A stretch of DNA of 64,000 nucleotides from positions 20,656,501 through 20,720,500 of the forward strand of contig CM069878.1 in NCBI GenBank assembly GCA_036172665.1, given 5' to 3'. Under the pieces are notes generated by a model, which worked only from the letters and a program-made list of their open reading frames with translations, made no database searches and was not told where the DNA came from. The translations under genes and the position numbers were made by a program. This document shows, in pieces, positions 45,122 through 57,090 of this stretch (positions are counted from its first letter, which is position 1; every line of letters starts with the position of its first letter). Origin of the DNA: Prosopocoilus inquinatus. Taxonomy: Eukaryota > Arthropoda > Insecta > Coleoptera > Lucanidae.

Positions 45122-46094
45122 TATGATTATTATAATTATTATTTTTAGATCTTAAGTCAAAAATTGACCGCTAGATGTTGTACTTGCTATCTCAAAAATC
45201 ATCCACAAGATGTCGCTACCTAAATCATATATAAAGGGGTGTTAGAGACAGTTAAGCGCATTTGCACTGGATATTTGATAAGAAGAGAATTATTCGAGAT
45301 AAAATTTTCCTAAACTGCTCTTAACATGTGGTGTGTGGGTGTGATTTCATTTTACAAATATTAGGACTAGGACAATCTCTTATTACGGTGATTCACCATG
45401 TAACTATCCGACAGATATGAGGATTTATGCCCTGCACCTCCACCACAAATATTACATTATCCGTGCTTTAAACTTTTAATGTTACGTAGTAGATTTTAGT
45501 ATATTAAAGTGCGAAATCTATTCAGTGTTTCACTCTAAATTATATCAACCAGAGAAGAATTGTTCCGCTTTGTCGGGAGCAATTAAACCCCAATCAGAAA
45601 TGTTGAGTGCTTATCCAATTTTAATTCTGTTCGGTTAGAGTTTCAAAACCATTTACTTAAAATGTTTTCTTATTTATATCATCTGTTTATTATTAATTTT
45701 TTTTCCAATTTTCTATTTGATTATTATACTCAAACCTCTTCGTTTACTTCTGAAAATGGTTGCCTGAGCTTTTCAATTTTTAGTCATGTGATATCGTCAC
45801 AGACGAGAGGCAATTCATCACCTGAGAATTATAGAGTTCTATCTGCATTTTTATAATACGTGGAAATGTAAATACAAATAAAAGGTGAGCAAATATAAAT
45901 CAGATTAGGGTAGACGATATAAGGAAAATGTATGTTTGTGATTAACACGGCATCATGTTGATCTGACAGGTAAATATTAATGTCATCATCGTGGATGGAT
46001 TGTGACAAACCACTGTAAAAATTGCAACCGTTTTTCATAATCGGGGGATGAAGTTCTTAAACAGTAAGCATGCATTTGCAAACGCTTGTTAAAG
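45122..46094. other. PLE3 3' trace, then noncoding; TATA-like site
   Basis: 45122-45165 continues PLE3-type noncoding sequence (TTTTTAGATCTT). TATATAAAGG at 45228-45237 is a good TATA-box match, but no transcript start or gene is identified. 45351-45390 repeats the block seen at 40385 and 40455. Confidence 0.35.
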
Positions 46095-46228
46095 TTATTT
46101 ACGAACCGAGTGCAGGAACACATTTTTCTCGCGTGAGCGCAGTTTTGAAGCGGGATAATGATTCCCGCAAAAGTTTCATATTATATTTTTTGAAACGAAT
46201 ATAAAAATTTAATTGCAAATATTTTCAT
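46095..46228. repeat. Dispersed repeat R2, copy 2
   Basis: Reverse-complement relative of 14378-14530, with the GTTATTTACGAACCGAGTGC end, the GCGGGATAATGATTCCCGC hairpin and the AATTTAATTGCAA end. Confidence 0.6.
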
Positions 46229-46547
46229 ATATCATGCAACCGAAAATGTAAAATTAAGCAAGTCATGATTCAGTGCTGACGTTGCGTCAAATGACAAATT
46301 TTCTTGACGATTTCTTCCTTTTCTGGGCCTGTTAATGAATAAAAGTTGTTGTAAAATGATATTTCATAAACTAGATTTTATTATTATCAACACCGATTTA
46401 TTCAAGAATGCTCCAAAGGGTCAGTGTTTTTGACGTTGTTTCCTGGTCTACTCGACCGGGAAGCAGTGTTTCCCGGTTGGCTATTTCGTGCGTAAAACAT
46501 CAACTAGAGGGCGATGAGTTCAAAAACGTTTTTACATATGCATTGTA

Positions 46548-47089
46548 CTATGCCCGCCAAAAAAATCTGAGACAAGTCTTTACACGCATTTTGAGTTATT
46601 TTATTAGTTTGGAAGATCTTCCAGTTTGTCGAAACATCTGTACCTATCAATGCAGATTGTCTACAAATATTTTATAGTCAACAATACAGCGGCAAATTGA
46701 GTTCTAAACTCTCCAAGCAGTTTCGGTACTCCCGTGACTTTTGAACCGTTACGAAAATTAATTTTCAATCATAAATCTGCTTCAATGTAAACATCAAACA
46801 TCATTTTGTAATGCAGCATAAAGCTGCAAATAATATCGTAAATGAGTCCTGAAAAAAAATTATTTTTGTAATGAAACCAATAAATAACGTAAATAAAACG
46901 AACACCTTACTTGACGAGTGACGGAAGACATGACACTAGTGACAGTACTGTTCACAGTAAAGTCAAGCTTTGACATGAGTTTAAAAAAAACATTTGTTTA
47001 AAACGCCAATGCTACCGGAAATCGAAATGAACACTTGTTATTTACAATAAGACATATTACGTGTCCCAGATTTTTTTTGGCGGGCATAG
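46548..47089. mobile_element. TA-flanked MITE with CTATGCCCGCC ends
   Basis: CTATGCCCGCCAAAAAAATC and its complement ending GGCGGGCATAG, flanked by TA (46546-46547, 47090-47091). 542 bp, no coding capacity. Confidence 0.82.
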
Positions 47090-47138
47090 TATATATAATT
47101 AAATAAGAAGCTTACACAATTTACTTACAAGAAATATA

Positions 47139-48124
47139 CCGGGTGGAAAATTTCAAATCCGAACATAGCAAAGTTCCGTTGAGAACTAGGTTTCAGTAGA
47201 TTACTGCTCGGCCTTTAAAGATACAAAAATGGTAATGGTATTAAATGAAAAATAAAGTTAAGACCAATGTTATCCTGTTAAAATTAATCCTGTTGTGTTA
47301 ATACTTTGAAATAGAAATCATTTTTTTAAATTTCAAATGAAAAATGTAGTCGCCTTAGTATGTCAGATTTGAAGTTTGCAATTCAATAACCGAAATTTTG
47401 TACAATATGCTTCTTACTCAAAATAAAATTCCATTCATCTGTGTAGCATACTGACTGTTAGGATTTATTTCTTTGCTCCTGTATTGATTCACAAAATACT
47501 TTCCCACTATTCTTATTAATTTCAGTACAATGTTGATGGCAACTGGATTTGCGGAATTGTTTTTTTTTTTTTAATATTCTTTACAGTTGTGTGTACTTAT
47601 TCTTGAAGAGTGTGAAACTTATGTACTTCTTAATACAATTGAATTTAAAACTGATTTAATATCGACATGTGTCGGTATTCATTGCCCATGGCATCATTTC
47701 AAGTTTATTGATAGTATCAGAAACAACAGTATTTTTGTATTCAATGATGTAGAATTCAATTATTCTAATAAAGAAAGAATTGTTGTAACTTAAATGACAA
47801 GAGTGCCTACCTATTATTTGCTCTATGCAATAATTTATAATACTTTTTCACTAACGTACAAATTATTTTCCATTAATTGAAACAACTTAAAGTTTAAAAC
47901 CTAACATAGGTGACTAAATTTTTCGTTTAAAATTTGAAAATTGTATTTATATTCCGAAAGTATTAATATTTAGGAATAATTTTAACACCATAATATTGTC
48001 CATAATTTTTTCTTTTCTTTAATACCATTGCCATTTTTGTATCTTCAAATGGCAAGCAGCAATTCACAGAAACATAGTTTTCAACACAAGTTTGCTATAT
48101 TCGGATTTGAAACTTTCCACTCGG
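47139..48124. mobile_element. TA-flanked element with CCGGGTGGAAA ends
   Basis: The ends CCGGGTGGAAAATTTCAAAT and the inverted counterpart ending ACTCGG are followed by inner complementary blocks (CGAACATAGCAAA, AAAAATGGTAATGGTATTAAA). TA lies on both sides (47137-47138, 48125-48126). A 68-codon plus frame at 47587-47793 sits in the centre without a recognised domain. Confidence 0.82.
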
Positions 48125-48126
48125 TA

Positions 48127-49011
48127 TATTTAAAAGTAATTACAAATTGCGTACAAAAGTGAGTGAGCTGCTTTAACTAGCGTTAATGAAGAACTGAGGA
48201 ATGATATCTGAAACAGTTAACTTATAACACAGAAACAAACATAGATTAAAAAATCAAATAACTCTAGCGCTCGAGCTGGTCGGAAACACATAAATAACAC
48301 CTAATTCTATACAGATGAAATTTAAGAAACCACAGACATAAATTAATTCATGGGACTGGCGACAAATAAGGGCTGTTTGTTGTGTTAGGACTCCTACATA
48401 ACTATATGTCCCATAAGACATTTTTGCTTGCAACATTAATCTGCGGACTGAAGTGATAGGTGCGGTAGTAATTATTTCTTCAAGATTTCCAATATGTTCA
48501 GTAGCTCTCTTTTTAAGGTGGCTGCTTTCCTTCTTTCTACTTCCAGTTTCTCTAAATATTTGTACGAAGTATTAACAAATTGTCTAGTACTTCTGAAAAA
48601 TTTTCTTGAAATACCTAAACAATCGATTTTAAGTGAAAATTGCTTCTTACCATAAACTTTTCACCTTTATAAAAATAAATATGATACTATAAACGCTTTT
48701 TGAATTGCTGTATGTGTATACCATTTTTAATAATATAAATAGTCGTTAAATTTGACAATTCACGAACATACGACATTAATTCATTCAGTTAATCAGGGAC
48801 ATATCAGAATATTAAGAAATAAAGTCTCCTTTTTATATAATATTTTTTCCAGAACTGAATAATAAGGGAGTTATAGCCCCTGAAAAGGGTTGAACATTTT
48901 TGTTTTTTGGCAATATCTTCTGGATCCTTTAACTTATCAAACTAATATTTTAAACACTCATAAAAGGCACCTAACTGCACATTAACAACATATTTCTCAG
49001 ATCCTATATCC
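48127..49011. other. Noncoding stretch, nothing seen
   Basis: No gene, RNA gene or clear repeat. Confidence 0.4.
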
Positions 49012-49330
49012 TTTTTAAAGGGTAGTTTTGTAGGGGTAGCTTTCAGTATTTTGTCCCTAGCTTTCTATTTTTTACACATCTCGTCAAAAATTTATGAAAG
49101 AAACATTCTTTAGATTATTTGGCACAAAAAAGGTTCTCTTATTGCATTTCGATAAACTCAACCATTTTGGAGTAATTGACGTTTAGAATATCAAAAAAAA
49201 AGGTCACCTTTTTATATGAATTATTAACATTACGTATAATGTTAATAATTTATATAAAAAGGTGACCTTATTTTTTGATATTCTATTCGCCCTGAAATTA
49301 ACGGGAGACATTTCTGAATCACGGTGTATA
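49012..49330. repeat. Dispersed repeat R3, copy 2, with long hairpin
   Basis: Colinear with 33655-33935. In this copy 49186-49283 is a ~49-bp-arm inverted repeat built on AAAAGGTCACCTTTTTATAT and ATTATTAACATTA, with almost no loop. Confidence 0.75.
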
Positions 49331-49335
49331 ATACA

Positions 49336-49843
49336 TATGGAGTCAAAAACTAAACTTTCTTTTGAAAACACACACAAATGACCAACTAATAGAACATCAG
49401 AAGTATTTAAGAAGTATCTTTCAATAGAAAATACTTTTTTCTTGTCTTGAAGGTATCATGTAGCATTTTTTAATTACTTCCCCCATTTCAAGAACCTTGA
49501 TGTCTGAATGCATGATTTATTCTTGTAAGCGTCAAAGCTACATAAAGTTAGAAAACATAAATCTCCTCGTGGATTTTACCATCCCTTAGGCCTTAGGTCT
49601 CGGCAGGTCGCAGTATAAATGGTCTGAATACGTACGCAAACATGTAACCGCAACGCATAGCATTTCCTGCCATTGTTGGTAAGTTTAAATCACCGCAATA
49701 TATGCAATTAATTGTAGCCGTTCACAGCTGCAGCTGCAGCTGCTGTAGAGGACATACCCTATAGTGTCTGTAACTTTGAGGCACTCGTTCAGAATTAATT
49801 AATAGGTGTACATATTTAGATTTACTCAATTTATTTACACGTA
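49336..49843. other. Noncoding stretch with CAGCTG cluster
   Basis: Three to four overlapping CAGCTG (E-box) hexamers at about 49726-49744; otherwise nothing recognised. Confidence 0.4.
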
Positions 49844-52800
49844 CAGGCTGTCTCAAACCTCTGAATAAGTCCAAAAATGGCCCTTGAAGTTCATTTTATC
49901 AAGAAAAAGTCTTAACAAAAGTTGTGTAGGTTTTCATTCCGCATAATTTAAAATATTTTTTCAAATATACAGGTTGTTCATTTAATAAGTTACAAACCTA
50001 ACTTATTATTTTTTAAAAGGAACGCTATATATTTTATTGCAGTTTCGATTAGCCCCTGAAGAGGCGATAAAAATGATATAATATTATACCAAGTTATTTT
50101 TAGTATTTATCGAGTTATTTTTAATTTTATTCAAAAAATGGGTTATGTCTGTCAAATTTTCAATTTTAATGATACGACAGCCTTAGACCAAAATATTTCT
50201 AAATGTCTCTATTTTTACAATATTCAACATTTTTGAAAATCCAGCAACTATCAACAACAGTACGATTCAGTTCGCATACCGGCTGTCCCGCGCCATGTGC
50301 TCACCCTTCTAGAATCTTTATTTATTAATCGATTAACCTTCATTTTGGAGACGATAAACTAAACAAAAAATGGAATTTTCCGACATACTGATAGTCGTCA
50401 TAGGACTTCCGGTTTCGCCGGAAGTGATATCAACTTTCTTATTTTAAATAGAACACCCTATATATTTTTACATATTTGAAATCTACGGAGCATTACGAGT
50501 CCGAATACGTACCAATTGTTAATTTTGATTTCCATGACAACGAAAAAAAAACTTTTTATTTTTCAATCTAGAAAGCTATGAATCGCAGTTTTTCGATCTA
50601 ATGCGATCAAGTGTTTCGAAAAAATCACTCCTTTGATGGTATTTTGATTTTTAACATTTTTACAGTACTTGAAATTTTCATTAGCTCTTAACTCATTTCT
50701 TTCGATAGATATATGTTTCTTAGCTTAGTTCAACAGAACATTTTTTTCTGAGTACGCTAATACCAAATACGTCATATTTTCTTTGAAAGTCATTTGAAAT
50801 AAAGGGAGTGGAAAATTTCAATAAGACATGCTTTATTTTAAATTATTTCCAAAGAAAATATGACGTATTTGGTATCAGCGTACTCAGAAACAAATGTTCA
50901 GTTGAACTAAGCTAAGAAACATATGAGGTTCTATCGAAAAAAAATGAGTTAAGAGCTAATGAAAATTTCAAATACTGTAAAAATGTTAAAAATTAAAATA
51001 CCTTCGAAGGAGTGATTTTTTCGAAACACTTGATCGCATTAGATCGAAAAACTGCGATTCATAGCTTTCTAGATTGAAAAATAAAAAGGTTTTTTTTTCG
51101 TTGTCATGGAAAATTTAGATTTCAAATATGTAAAAATATATAGGGTGTTCTATTTAAAATAAGAAAGTTGATATCACTTCCGGCGAAACCGGAAGTCCTA
51201 TGACGACTATCAGTATGTCGGAAAATTCCATTTTTTGTTTAGTTTATCGTCTCCAAAATCCAGGTTAATCGATTAATAAATAAAGGTTCTAGAAGGGTGA
51301 GCACATGGCGCGGGACAGCCGGTATATATTTTATGGTCTTAAGATTGATAACTTGTGAGTTATAATCATTTGTCTATAATCAACTTAAGAAACGTGCTCT
51401 AAAATATTTTCATTCGTCTCAGAAAGATTTTATCTGCAGTATTATTCAAGACATTTATCCAAACACTTTATTTTTGTTCAAATTAACAATTTCTTTATCA
51501 TTGTTTTAGCAGTTGCAATAAAAATATGAAATAAGTACAGGAACTGAACGATTTTCACTAAATAATTCCAATTATATTATGACGAATTGAAAAATTTATT
51601 TACATTGTAAAAAGTTCTATTATCTTGAAGGTACAGATCAGAAAAACAAATTGAATCTTAACCTTTTTTACATATTAACTAAAAAATAAAATAAAAATGT
51701 TTCCAGTCACAAATAGGTCTTAAAAATCATAAAAATTTAGAATATTAAAAAGAAATAAAAAAAAAACTTTGCCATTTTGTTAAACACGCATCTTCTCCTT
51801 GCATCTGGCGAATGCATCTTTATACCCTTGTTTCTTTACATATCACCATACACTAAGAATAGTAAAGCAGTTTAGTGATATTTCATAATAATATTAGATT
51901 ATATTTTCTATGCGTATTTCTATAGGTACGCTGCCATTTTCAGTCATCTACACACGCACACTCTTTGGTTGGTATGAGCCAGGGGATATTCTCATTGAAT
52001 CTCCAATAGAATTGAAGATAGTAGCGCGGCTGTCAAAACACGTATCTACGATTATAAACAAATTGTGATTAGAGAACATCTTTTTTCATTTGTTTACTCA
52101 TATCCCCATAAAAGAAGTCGAGAAAGAAATCTGGTAGCCACTTCAAAGCATTACCACGTTCTATCTAGCGATTATCCAACCGATTCTTAATATATTCTTG
52201 CATAACAGGAATTACCTGAAAAAATTGTTCAGTTCCTGAATTTGTTTCATACTTTATTTAAATCATTAAAACTGCGGTAAATTGTACGGATAAATATCTT
52301 AAATGATTCTGAGACGAATGAAAATATTTTAGAGCACGTTTCTTAAGTTGATTATAGAGAAATGATTTTAACTCTCAAGTTATCAATCTTAAGACCATAA
52401 AATACGTTAAAATATGGTTGAAAAGCTCGTAGAAAGAACTATCCAAATATACTATTATATACAGGCTGTTCCATTTGAAAAAAATGACTAATTTTACTAT
52501 ATGCGAACTGAATCGTACTGTTGTTGATAGTCGCTGGATTTTTAAAAATGTTGAATATTGTAAAAGTAGAGATATTTAGAAATATTTTAGTCTAAAACTG
52601 ATTGTCGTATCAATTGGTATAATATTATATCATTTTTATCGTCTCTTCAAGGGCTAACTGAAACTGCAATAAAATATATAAAAATATAAAAAATAGGAAG
52701 TTAGGTTTATAACTTATTAAATGAACAACCTGTATATTTGAAAATAATTTTAAATTATGCGAAATGAGAACCTATACAACTTTTGCTAAGACATTTTCTT

Positions 52801-52851
52801 AATAAAATTAATTTTAATTTAAATTACTTTCCAGAGGTTTGGGACATCCTG
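49844..52851. mobile_element. Foldback element A, 3 kb, with nested element B
   Basis: CAGGCTGTCTCAAACCTCT at the left pairs with the inverted end ...TTGGGACATCCTG at 52851. TA lies on both sides (49842-49843, 52852-52853). Arms of several hundred bp match in inverted orientation (49844-50276 and 51325-51450 against 52290-52851). The left arm is split by element B. The central 51.5-52.3 kb is AT-rich, non-coding, and includes a decayed PLE terminal piece near 51910-51945 (a CUGAAAAUGGCAGC trace on the minus strand). Confidence 0.8.
50279..51322. mobile_element. Palindromic element B inserted in A
   Basis: A 1044-bp near-perfect palindrome (arms ~520 bp, centre near 50800) begins CCGGCTGTCCCGCGCCATG and ends with its complement, flanked by TA (50277-50278, 51323-51324). 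Copies of the host arm elsewhere lack it. No coding frame. A single-arm relative is at 54499-55025. Confidence 0.9.
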
Positions 52852-52857
52852 TATATA

Positions 52858-53830
52858 CAGGTGTCCCAAACCTCTAAAAAAGTGTGCGAAAATTCCGCTT
52901 TAAATTCATTATATTGTAACATTGCCTTTTTGGTAATCTGGTTTTTACCAAGAAATAACGTATTAGGGGTTGCGTAGCTGAATTAATATAGGACAAAAAA
53001 CATCAAGTATATTTATTAAAAGTACAAGATACACTTACATGTCAGAAGCACTATTACGGACGACATACATAATTCTCGCACTATAATCAGATATCGATGA
53101 CTTCTCTCCTGCTATCGGAAAATCTCTCGGTATATATGCCTTGAGTTGACCTACTTTCTGCTGCGTGGGCGATTGACGTGTAGCTCTGTGTTCTTGAAGC
53201 TTTCGATGATTCATTTTTCTCTATTGCCGGATTATTATGTAATTACGTGCAAAGTTATCGATCAAGGTTTTTGTTTACACTGTATGGATCTCAAATAATT
53301 ATTTAGATAATTATTTCTCCTGTTACAATATCAAGAACATGTATTAACAAAAGTTATGTAGGTTTTCATTCTGCGTAATTCAAGATTATTATTTAATAAC
53401 CTACAAACCTAACTTGTAATTTTTGAAATGGAATACTATGTATTTTGTTACGGTTTCGGTTAGCCCTTGAAGTTATTTTTAATTTTATGTAAAACAACAA
53501 GCTTTACGATTCAGTTCGTATTTGTAAAATTAGTGTTTTTTCCAAATGGAACACACAGTATAACATATATGTATAGCCCCTTCTGCGAGCTTTCCAACCA
53601 TACCATATTTTATGATCTTAAGATTAAGTTATTAGTGAGTTATTATCACTCCTGTGTAATAAATTTAGGAAATGTGCTGTAAAATATTTTCATTCGTCTC
53701 AGAAACACTTTATTGTTGTTTAAATTAATAATATCTGTATCATTGTTTTAGCGGTTGCAATAAAGGTAAGAAATAATTACAGGAACTGAACGTTTTCCAG
53801 TGAACAATTCCAATTACACTATGAAAACAA
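52858..53830. mobile_element. Partial copy of element A, with insert
   Basis: The end CAGGTGTCCCAAACCTCT follows TA right next to element A. 53340-53830 is colinear with the A left arm (AACAAAAGTTATGTAGGTTTTC, CAGTTCGTATTTGTAAAATTAG, TTTTCATTCGTCTCAGAAA) and shows the unoccupied site of B. 52905-53335 is unrelated and slightly GC-richer. The right end was not found. Confidence 0.65.
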
Positions 53831-54498
53831 AGAGTATTTTTTGAAAAATATGTAATATGTTGGTATTATTTTCGAAAATAGCCGAGCTGTAAGCAAATTA
53901 ATCTATTTGTTACTTTTATACGATTTATAGTAGTCCTTGATTCATGTAAGACAATAAAATATTCATTAAACTGTAGTCTTTTAATAAATGATAAATTAGT
54001 ACTCCGACAGAATTAGTATTCCATTACTGAAGAGCTAGAAACAATTTCATTTCTTCTATTTCTGGACAGTACGTTTGTGGACAGATTAATTGTGCAATGT
54101 GATCACGGCAACAACCTATCGTCTAAACTTCGTTGGATAATCTTCTTCGATGACACCTGCTGCAACGTTTTTAGAATTTTTCAGTGCAATTCCGATCTTG
54201 GTCCTATGCAGGTAGTTAATTTTTATATCGATGTTAAAAATTTCTTTTGCCTCTTGCCGAGATTAAGTAATTATATGCGCTTCGTAAATCGTAGCCAGCT
54301 GCTTTTGTTCATCCTTTCATAAGTGTAAATGAGTTAGCTGTAGCTTTTATAAATTTTAATTTCTGTCGTGGGCGTGTTCGTTTGCAATTATAAATAGAAA
54401 AAAAAATAATCGTAGAGATAGAAAAAAGAAAAAAAAAAAATGAAGAAACTTACGAGATAAAGTTATATTTGTGCAACTGCAAATTTTACGTCTTTATA
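53831..54498. other. Noncoding stretch, nothing seen
   Basis: A short plus frame (54077-54322) has no recognisable motif. Confidence 0.4.
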
Positions 54499-55025
54499 CC
54501 GGGTGTCCCGCGCCATGTGCTCACCCTTCTAGAATCTTTATTTATTAATCGATTAACCTGAATTTTGGAGATAATAAAGTAAACAAAAAATGGTATTTTT
54601 CGACATACTGCTGGTCGTCATAGGACATTCGGTTTCGTCGGAAGTGATATCAACTTTCTTATTTTAAATAGAACACCCTATATATTTTTACATATTTAAA
54701 ATCTACGGGTCACTACGAGTCCGAATAAGTATTAATTGATAATTTTGGTTTCCATGACAACGAAAATAAAACTTTTTTATTTGTCAATCTAGAAAGCTAT
54801 GAATCGCATCAAGTGTTTCGAGAAAATCACTCCTTTGATTGTATTATGCTTTTTAACATTTTTACAGCATTTGAAATTTTCATTAGGTCTTAACTCATTT
54901 TTTTCTATAGAACCACATATGTTTCTTAGCTTAGTTCAATAGAAAATTTTTTTCTAAGTACGTTGATACCAAGTACGTCATATTTTCTTTGAAAGTCATT
55001 TGAAAGACATGCTCTATTTTAAATT
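54499..55025. mobile_element. Single-arm copy of element B
   Basis: Starts CCGGGTGTCCCGCGCCATG after TA (54497-54498) and follows the left arm of 50279-51322 closely to about 55025, where the palindrome centre should be. The second arm is missing. Confidence 0.82.
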
Positions 55026-55394
55026 AATTGTGTGTTTCCCATTATAAAAATTATCCTTATAAACTGTAACGTTGTTGTTATGGAAAATTATTCCGTATAA
55101 CTAATTTTCGAACGCTATTTTTTAAAATAAGGGAGCCAACCAGGAAATAATCTTTACGGAATTTGTAGGCGTGCACAGCCGATTTTAGTCGATGTAGTTG
55201 CCGAACATTTTTAGGTTATAAAAATATATAAAAATATATTAAAATATAACGTAACGGAAAAGGGTTGCCGCAAACTCACTAATATTCTGTAACTTGTTAT
55301 AGTTAAAATGAAAATACATAAGAAGCTAGTGTTTTAGAATAAATATTTTATCTTAAGACTGAGAATTTTACAATAGCTAACATTTTCATTTTTT

Positions 55395-56350
55395 AATTTC
55401 GCGAGGTAGCTTAAATTGCAAAAATTTCAGGACTTTTCCTGCTCAATTTTATGGCGACATTCGAAAACAAGCAGGGTTCGGAAATGCTATTATTTAATAT
55501 TATAAAAAGGCTTATTTTGCTAATAAAATTAATGATTAATGATAATTGTGTATTATTCATTGGTTTAAATTTGGGAAGCGAGCGGCACCGTATGAAATTG
55601 TCGAGGATTTTTAAGGACTTGTCTGCACACTGCACGTAAAATTTCGCTCGTGCATATACAACTATCCTATGCGCAATTCGTCATTTTCTAGTGTGCGGTT
55701 GCTATCCGCCCTCTCATGAGTCATGAGCTCTTATGGAATGAGTTTTATCTATTCGTTCATGTGCGTACACGAAATGATAACGTTCATTCTCACAAACACG
55801 AGCATTTTCTTTCGAGCACATTTTTCAATACTCATTCGCGAGTGGTTCATGAGTGAGCGTTTCCGAACCTTGAAAATAAATTCGAATGTTTTCAACTTTT
55901 TTCAATGAAACGTTATGTTTTTTAAACTAAACGTTATGTTGTTTATCATCGTAACGCATTTAGGATACCAAATTAATCATGTCTGTAAAATAATGTAAAT
56001 TATTATTAAAAAAAAATTGAGAAATAATCTTTTACTGACGTAATTAATTTAACATCCTGAACGAGACATGATGATAAATAACAATGTTCCATTTAAAAAA
56101 ATTGAATATCTGGAAAACCTGACAGTTATTTGTTTTTCAGGTGTCCTGAAACTTTTTTAATTTAAACTACCTCGCGGAATTTCAGTTTCAAAATTAATTT
56201 GACATCCTGAATACGATGCGAAGATAAAGAACCTAAACATTAAAAAAAAATTGAAAACAATTGAAAATCTCGTAAATTTGAAAGTCATTCATTTTTCTGA
56301 TGGTACGTGGGCTGCTGGAAAATTTCCTGGAATCTAGTAGGTCTAGAATT
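55395..56350. repeat. Family D repeat, broken copy
   Basis: Blocks CCTGAAATTT/CAGGACTTTTCCTGCTC, TTGAAAATCTCGTAAA and CCTGAAACTTTTTTAATTTAAACTAC match 37537-38189 in more than one orientation. It is split by a hAT-like MITE. Outer ends are not resolved. Confidence 0.55.
55472..55872. mobile_element. hAT-like MITE inside family D
   Basis: Inverted ends CAGGGTTCGGAAATGCT and complement of CAAGGTTCGGAAACGCT, with TTCATGAG/CTCATGAG boxes at the right. The flanks AAAACAAG and AAAATAAA match at 6 of 8 positions, a plausible decayed 8-bp TSD. Frames inside are not conserved. Confidence 0.65.
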
Positions 56351-56454
56351 GTTAGCGTTTATCAACTGCCATATTTGAAAAATTTGACGTTTTTCGCATA
56401 TAATTCTATTGACAGTTCATATCCAAGTGAACTAGTTTTGTTTGTACAGCATTT

Positions 56455-57090
56455 GAGAAAAAGTAATTTTGTGTAAACATGGAAATCTCGCGTGAAAATT
56501 CATTTATTTGTTTTGTGCGACTGGTGTTTATCAAAGGCAGCCATCTTGAATTTTTTTTAGTGGCAACATAGGTTTAGGTTGGTGTTATTTGGCAGGGTAT
56601 TGGCGGACAGTATAAAGACACTTGTTTTCACAGAAACCAAACCGTAACTGTACATGAGAGAAACAAGGTTGTAATAATATCATTTACTGTCGGTTTGAAT
56701 TAGAAAAGCGATAAAAGTAATAGAATTTGCTAAAATTTATAACAATCAATAGATGGCACTGAAATGTTATATTTGAATTAAATTTTAAATTAATAATTAA
56801 GTTTTATTTTAATATTTATTTACAATTCCGTCTACAAAGGTAATCTGGTTTTGTAATTGTCTTCGTTACTTTAGAATAAAGAAGCTTATGATATACAGTA
56901 CTGTATTTCTAAATCAGTTACCTGCCAAATGATATCAAACTAAACCTAGGTTGCCATTAAAAAAATTCTAAATGGCTGCCTCTGATAATCACCAGTTGCA
57001 CAAAACAAATGAAAGTCTTATCAAAATATAGGTATTTATGAATATCTTAACCTCTCCAAACGTCAAATCTAAATGTAAAACCGTTTCTAC
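56455..57090. repeat. Inverted repeat, ~100-bp arms
   Basis: The arms at about 56497-56600 and 56915-57015 pair through TTTGTTTTGTGC, GGCAGCCAT, GGCAACATAGG and TTTGGCAGG-type blocks. Probably a foldback transposon; boundaries uncertain. Confidence 0.55.

Noticed and set aside
51910..51945. Hammerhead in element A centre
   Set aside because: The sequence is clearly related to the PLE1/PLE3 terminal piece, but the core reads CUGAAAA and stem II is broken; noted only as a decayed trace.
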